Shown piece after piece: positions 59,606-64,000 of a stretch of DNA of 64,000 nt. Source of the DNA: Myotis daubentonii (Eukaryota; Chordata; Mammalia; Chiroptera; Vespertilionidae); NCBI RefSeq assembly GCF_963259705.1, contig NC_081842.1, positions 42,786,803-42,850,802 on the forward strand, in the 5' to 3' direction. Under the pieces are notes generated by a model. The model was not told the DNA's origin. It was given only the letters and a program-made list of their open reading frames with translations, and searched no databases. How positions within the stretch are numbered: the first letter of the stretch is position 1; the number at the start of each line of letters is the position of its first letter. Made by a program: the position numbers and the translations under genes.

Positions 59606-60602
59606 TCTCTCCCCCTCTCTTCCACTCTCTAAAAATCAATGGAAAAAATATCCGTGGATGAGGATTAGCAAAATGAAACAAAAACACACAAACCCCCCCC
59701 CAAAAAACTCAGCAAAGTTTGGAGCCTGAATCCCAAATAGGAGTTAGTAAGGAATGCAGAATTTGGACACTGTAAATACTTTCAGAAGGCACTTTTTTCT
59801 TTGTTTCAGTTGCATTACTGCAGCTTATGGGAGGGGCCTAGTCCTGGTCATCCAGACCTACAGGCGCCCAGACCTGGTCCCTCTATGGTTTTAAGCAGAG
59901 GACTCAGGAGGCACATGTTCTTGCTGCTGCCTCGTGAGCAAACATTCCCTAACTATAGTCCCGGGAATTTCCCCGTTTTCCCTGCCTGGGATGAAGTAAC
60001 CTCTGACTCACAGCAGTTCTTAATACTCACCTTCAGATGCAGAGGCTCCTGGCAAGATGCTCTTTTCCCTCCAAAATCATGTGTATCCTGCTCTGGGCGA
60101 TGTCCGGGCTTCTTGCAAAGTGACGGACTGATCTTAACTCCTGGAACAGGCTCAGAGCAGAGCCAGTCCAGTACACAAAAAGGCAACTTTCTCTCTCCCC
60201 CAAATTACAGAGCCACTGCCTGCGGGGCACCCCCCGGGGACTCTCCACCAGCTTCTTCCCAATAAGTGGCAATTGGAAGTTCATGATCGGGTTGAATGAG
60301 GAGAGACAGGCGTGAGACGCCACCGCTGTGTCAGGAAGCAATGCTGTTGTCATCATCACTCCATGGAATATCTGTAACATTTCATGATCTACGGTCAAGC
60401 TTTGGTTCCACTTTCAGGAGACATCTCTTGCCCACGTTGCACAAGCTCGGTATTGATTGCAGGCTGCTAATTATCCCCTGGAGCTCTGGTCACAGAACAG
60501 CCCCTAGAATCAAATGGGCAGGAATGGACTCTTAAGGAGGACATTTCTAATCTCAAGAGGTAGTACACAGAGCTGAACCCTGGTTCCTTCCTTTTATTTT
60601 TT
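59024..60602. other. intergenic, no assignable gene
   Basis: One SINE (59458). On the minus strand 60190-60032 is an open stretch ending at a donor-like 'CTGAAG|gtgagt', but no protein family is recognisable. Confidence 0.4.
59458..59665 (+). repeat. Ves SINE, 5' truncated, with (TC)n
   Basis: Starts 'agcagtggttagagcatcgg'; pure TC run at about 59564-59599; 'tccgtggatgaggatt' end. Confidence 0.88.
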
Positions 60603-60821
60603 ATTTTTTTAAATATATTTTATTGATTTATTACAGAGAGGAAGGGAGAGAGATAGAGAGTTAGAAACATCGATGAGAGAGAAACATCGATCAGCCATCT
60701 CCTGCACACCTCCCACTGGGGATGTGCCTGCAACCAAGGTACATGCCCTTGACCGGAATCAAAACTGGGACCTTTCAGTCCGAAGGCCGATGCTCTATCC
60801 ACTGAGCCAAACCGGTTACGG
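60603..60821 (-). repeat. Ves SINE (minus), first of tandem pair
   Basis: 'attttattgatttattacag' to 'gccaaaccggttacggc', followed by 'ccttccttttatttttt'. Confidence 0.92.
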
Positions 60822-60835
60822 CCCTTCCTTTTATT

Positions 60836-61054
60836 TTTTAAAAATATTTTTTTATTGATTTCAGAGAGGAAGGGAGAGGGAGAGAGAGCTAGAAACATCA
60901 ATGATGAGAGAGAATCACCCATCGGCTGCCTCCTGCACACCTCGCACTGGGGATCGACCCCACGACCCGGGCATGTGCCCTGACCAGGAATTGAACTTGG
61001 GACCCTTCAGTCCGAGGGCCGATGCTCCGTCCACTGAGCCAAACCAGCTACGGC
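60836..61054 (-). repeat. Ves SINE (minus), second of tandem pair
   Basis: 'tttttattgatttcagagag' to 'gccaaaccagctacggc', followed by ccctggttccttcctttta, which also precedes the first copy. Confidence 0.92.
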
Positions 61055-61344
61055 CCTGGTTCCTTCCTTTTAAACTTGACCTAAATCGGCACAGCTTCAG
61101 ACAATCAGGACACGGAGCATCCTGCCGGGCCAGTAGCTAGAGGAGCTGATGACATGGTCCTGTGGTCACATTCTGGGAGACATTCGTCAGACCTATGAAC
61201 TGCTGGCCAATTACTGCCAAGGACAGTTCAGTATCAGGCGATCTAGCAGATCAATGGGCAATGCAAAACATCTCCACTTTACCTATGAGTTCATTGATTT
61301 ACGTAGAGAGGTATCTTTGGAGCAACACAAATAGCAGGGAGTGT

Positions 61345-61470
61345 GGTGGAAAGAGCAAAAACTTTGGATTCAGAGGGACATAAATTTGAAACTCAGTTAA
61401 GTCACTTACTGTGTGTTCAGGGCAGTTACTTGAGCGCTCTAAGCTGAAATTTCAAGTCTGTTAAAAAAAA
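61345..61470. repeat. MIR-like fragment
   Basis: 'aaactttggattcagaggga' and 'aagtcacttactgtgtg'. Confidence 0.65.
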
Positions 61471-61482
61471 AAGAAGAATAAC

Positions 61483-61688
61483 AGCCCTAGCCTATTTGGC
61501 TCAGTGGATAGAGCAGATTGAAGGGTCCTGTGTTCGATTCCAGTCAAGGGCACATGCCTGGGTTTCGGGCTCGATCCTCAGTAGGGGGTGTGCAGGAGGC
61601 AGCCAATCAATGATTCTCTCTCATCATTGATGTTTCTCTCTCTCCTTCTCTCTTCCTCTCTGAAATCAATAAACATATATTTTAAAAA
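61483..61688 (+). repeat. Ves SINE with small head deletion
   Basis: 'ccctagcctatttggctcag', missing the 'tcggcctgcgg' part; flanked by 'aagaataaca'. Confidence 0.9.
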
Positions 61689-61699
61689 AAGAATAACAA

Positions 61700-62338
61700 T
61701 AACATCTAAAGGACAGGGCTGTTAAGAAGAAATGTGTGTGGAAGCAGGACTCTCACACCTGATTAAATTAATAATAAATGAACAATCACAACTGGGCAGG
61801 GAGCTTGGAGTCAAAAGTGCCCTGAACCACAGTTCTAAGAGTTAAACCAACACAGTCATGATGGAGAAGACTGGGCACCCTACCGTTTTTCCCTATCATT
61901 TTTTAAATTATGGAGATCATAATTTTAGCCAACTGCCTCATACAGTTGTACCAGGAGATACACGGTACACTCAAGTTGGGTAAACGAAGATAGATTAGTA
62001 AAGAGATTGTTTACAAAGGTGCATGGGCAGGAGTTAGGAAAAACACAGGCATAGAGCTCGCCACGATGGGGTCCCCTTTATGCTCAAGTCTTAAAGACTC
62101 AGGAGACATTGTTTAATGGGTTTAATGTGGAAAACCCACCACCAGCCTCTCCATCAACACAGTCACTGCTTTCCCATTTCTACACATTTGCCCATGCAGT
62201 CCCCTCTACCAGAAGTGCCTTCCGTCTGCGTCTCCACTCTAGTGGGAGACTTGCTTGCTCTGCTCCCAAATATATTGAACTTTGACAAATTTCATCATTG
62301 AGAAGTGAATAATTTCCTGATACCACATTCTGAAAGGG
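61700..62338. other. intergenic, no recognised element
   Basis: Unique sequence; nothing supported. Confidence 0.4.
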
Positions 62339-62339
62339 C

Positions 62340-62516
62340 TTTTTTTTTTTTTTAAATTGATTTGAGAGGGAGAGAGAGAAAGAACAACAACATCAAGTTG
62401 TTGTTCCACTTATTTATGCATTAATTGGTTACTTGTAAGTGCCCTAACCAGGGACTGAATCCACAACTTTGGGGTAGGGGGACAACACTCTAACCAAATG
62501 AGCTACCCGGCCAGGG
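62340..62516 (-). repeat. older tRNA-derived SINE (minus)
   Basis: 'aaattgatttgagagggaga' to 'gagctacccggccagggc', same family as 12021 and 56896. Confidence 0.85.
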
Positions 62517-62517
62517 C

Positions 62518-63073
62518 CCCTGAAAAGGATTATTGTGTGGACTATTACCTAGTAGACAATGTTGTCAACAGAGATTTTCTGGAAGATGTAGCAGCAGCTT
62601 TCCTCATGCGCCTGTTTCTGAGGGTGACTGCAGTACTGGCCAAGGACAAAGTATTGAAACCAGAGTGGATGGTGGTCTTTCTGTGAGTGTAACTTGGGGT
62701 GACTGGGGTGGGTGATTATGGGCATAACCCTATCATGTCTAGGAATGGGTGGGTGACATGTACCTTCCCAAACACTGTTTTTGCTTATCTAAATGTGAAT
62801 GTGAGTGGTTGTATCACATGGTACATGGCCCATCTTGACCAGCTGCTGGCTCCCAGGAAATGTACATGGAGGTTGCTTTGGGCAAAACCCTCCCATTGAT
62901 TTCTTCAAGGTTTTGGCCATGTCTCTGGGAAGCAGTTTGTTGAGTTAGTTTGGACAGTCTGTTGCCTGAGGACTCCTATGGCTGGTTTGGGGGAGGTCCA
63001 AGGCCTGGAGACATTTTTGGCAGCAGCCCCTGGACTTACATGCTGATATTAAACCTGTATTTTTTATTATTAT
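62518..63073. other. intergenic, unassigned
   Basis: Contains an open frame of about 50 codons after the SINE edge (62530-62686, ...NRDFLEDVAAAFLMRLF...). No family recognised. Confidence 0.35.
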
Positions 63074-63236
63074 TTTTAATGTTTTTATTGATTTTAGAGA
63101 GAGGGAGAAGGGAAAGAAACATTGATGAGACAGAAACATCAATGGGCTGCCTCTTGCACACCCCCTACTGGGAATTGAACCGGTGACCTCAGTGCATGGG
63201 TCGACACTCAACCAACTGAGCCACACCGGCCAGGGC
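63074..63236 (-). repeat. Ves SINE (minus), short
   Basis: 'tgtttttattgattttagag' to 'gagccacaccggccagggc'. Confidence 0.88.
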
Positions 63237-63827
63237 TTTATATTATTTTATTTAAAAAATTATATATATATTACTGATTAGAAAAAGCTAGAAAGGTGGC
63301 TTTAAAAAACATTTTATTTTGCTCAGGGATTTGGGAAGGGCTCAGCTGGTGGTTCATCTCTGATCTATGTGACATCAGCTGGGGTGGCTGAGGCTAGAGG
63401 TTCCATTTCCAAAATGGGTCCAGGCAGTTTTTGGTTTCTTCACTGCACCTTTCTGCATGCATTACTTTTAATATAAGGAAAAAGTTATTAAAAGAAATAT
63501 GGCGCACAACAGTGCAGGCAATGATCAGTGTGAGTGAGACTTCAGTTAGCTCAGCCTCTCAGTGCCCCCTTGACTCATTTGCTTCCAATGCTAGGCCCTA
63601 TTTCTAGGTGATCAATTAGGAAGGAGCTGTCATGTCACTAAGCAATTCCCCCAACACTGGGTATTCTCTTTTCTGGTTTTCCTGAAGTCATTCCTCATAA
63701 AGGTTTCTTTTCCTTGATGCCACTTTTTTTTGTCTCTTTGAAGTGATCAAATTCAAATGACCAAAATGGAAGTCTACAACACTTACTTCTTTTTTTTTTC
63801 TTTTTTTAAATAAATGTGAGCTGCCCT

Positions 63828-64000
63828 TTTTTAAAAAAATATATTTTATTGATTTTTTTTTTTTACAGAGAGGAATGGAGAGGGATAGAGAGTTAGAAAC
63901 ATCGATGAGAGAGAAACATCGATCAGCCGCCTCCTGCACACTGCCCACTGGCGATGTGCCCACAACTAAGGTACATGCCCTTGACTGGAATCGAACCCGG
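63828..64000 (-). repeat. Ves SINE (minus), cut by window end
   Basis: 'atatattttattgatttttt' through 'ggaatcgaacccgg' at the edge. Confidence 0.92.

Noticed and set aside
60032..60300. Minus-strand open stretch with a good donor (CTGAAG|gtgagt), considered as another CYP2AB1 exon.
   Set aside because: No CYP2 motif (exon 5/6 signature) is readable in any frame; left unassigned.
62530..62690. Short plus-strand frame ...VNRDFLEDVAAAFLMRLFLRVTAVLAKDKVLKPEW.
   Set aside because: No recognisable family, begins within a SINE and has no conserved partner exon; too short to support a gene.

Overview
This is nuclear DNA from a vespertilionid bat (Myotis/Eptesicus/Pipistrellus type). The sequence shows three things that point there: dozens of tRNA-derived Ves SINEs on both strands (A/B-box head, CT-rich stretch, 'aaatcaataaaa' tail), three HeliBat-type Helitrons (5' TC, 3' CTAG after a palindromic hairpin, inserted between A and T), and several families of short hAT elements with 8-bp target duplications. 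The genes are ordinary mammalian multi-exon genes, and their order matches human 3q27 (YEATS2, MAP6D1, PARL, then a CYP2AB1 relic toward ABCC5).

Layout. 1-8.76 kb: the last six coding exons and 3'UTR of YEATS2 (+ strand), ending in the histone-fold region used in the ATAC acetyltransferase complex. 8.76-13.2 kb: intergenic, SINE-rich. 13.2-18.4 kb: complete MAP6D1 (- strand, 3 exons, 192 codons) with exon 1 in a CpG island. 18.4-20.7 kb: intergenic. 20.7-47.7 kb: complete ten-exon PARL (- strand, mitochondrial rhomboid protease). Its CDS is intact apart from about 30 bp of exon 6 lost in a 200-bp assembly gap (28568-28767). PARL introns hold a full-length HAL1 retroelement with an open ORF1, many SINEs, a HeliBat, and two small duplicated pieces of PARL exons. 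47.3-48 kb: PARL CpG-island promoter. 48-64 kb: repeat-dominated intergenic DNA with three copies of one LTR family, one of which carries both a HeliBat and a hAT element, and a frameshifted cytochrome P450 remnant (two exons, CYP2AB1-like) at 58.2-58.7 kb.

The three genes are not an operon and have unrelated roles: chromatin acetylation, microtubule binding, and mitochondrial intramembrane proteolysis. The most interesting non-gene signals are: (1) HeliBat copies carrying a hairpin whose two arms each match the CTCF core consensus; (2) a chimeric duplication inside PARL joining exon 7 to the start of intron 8; (3) a 2.55-kb HAL1 insertion with a second L1 3' segment inside the same target duplications; (4) nested insertions for which the window itself supplies the empty site. 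I found no CRISPR array, rRNA or functional tRNA gene, and no wholly new gene system. Exon boundaries were read by hand from splice signals and reading phase; protein identities come from recognition of the families, not from a database search.
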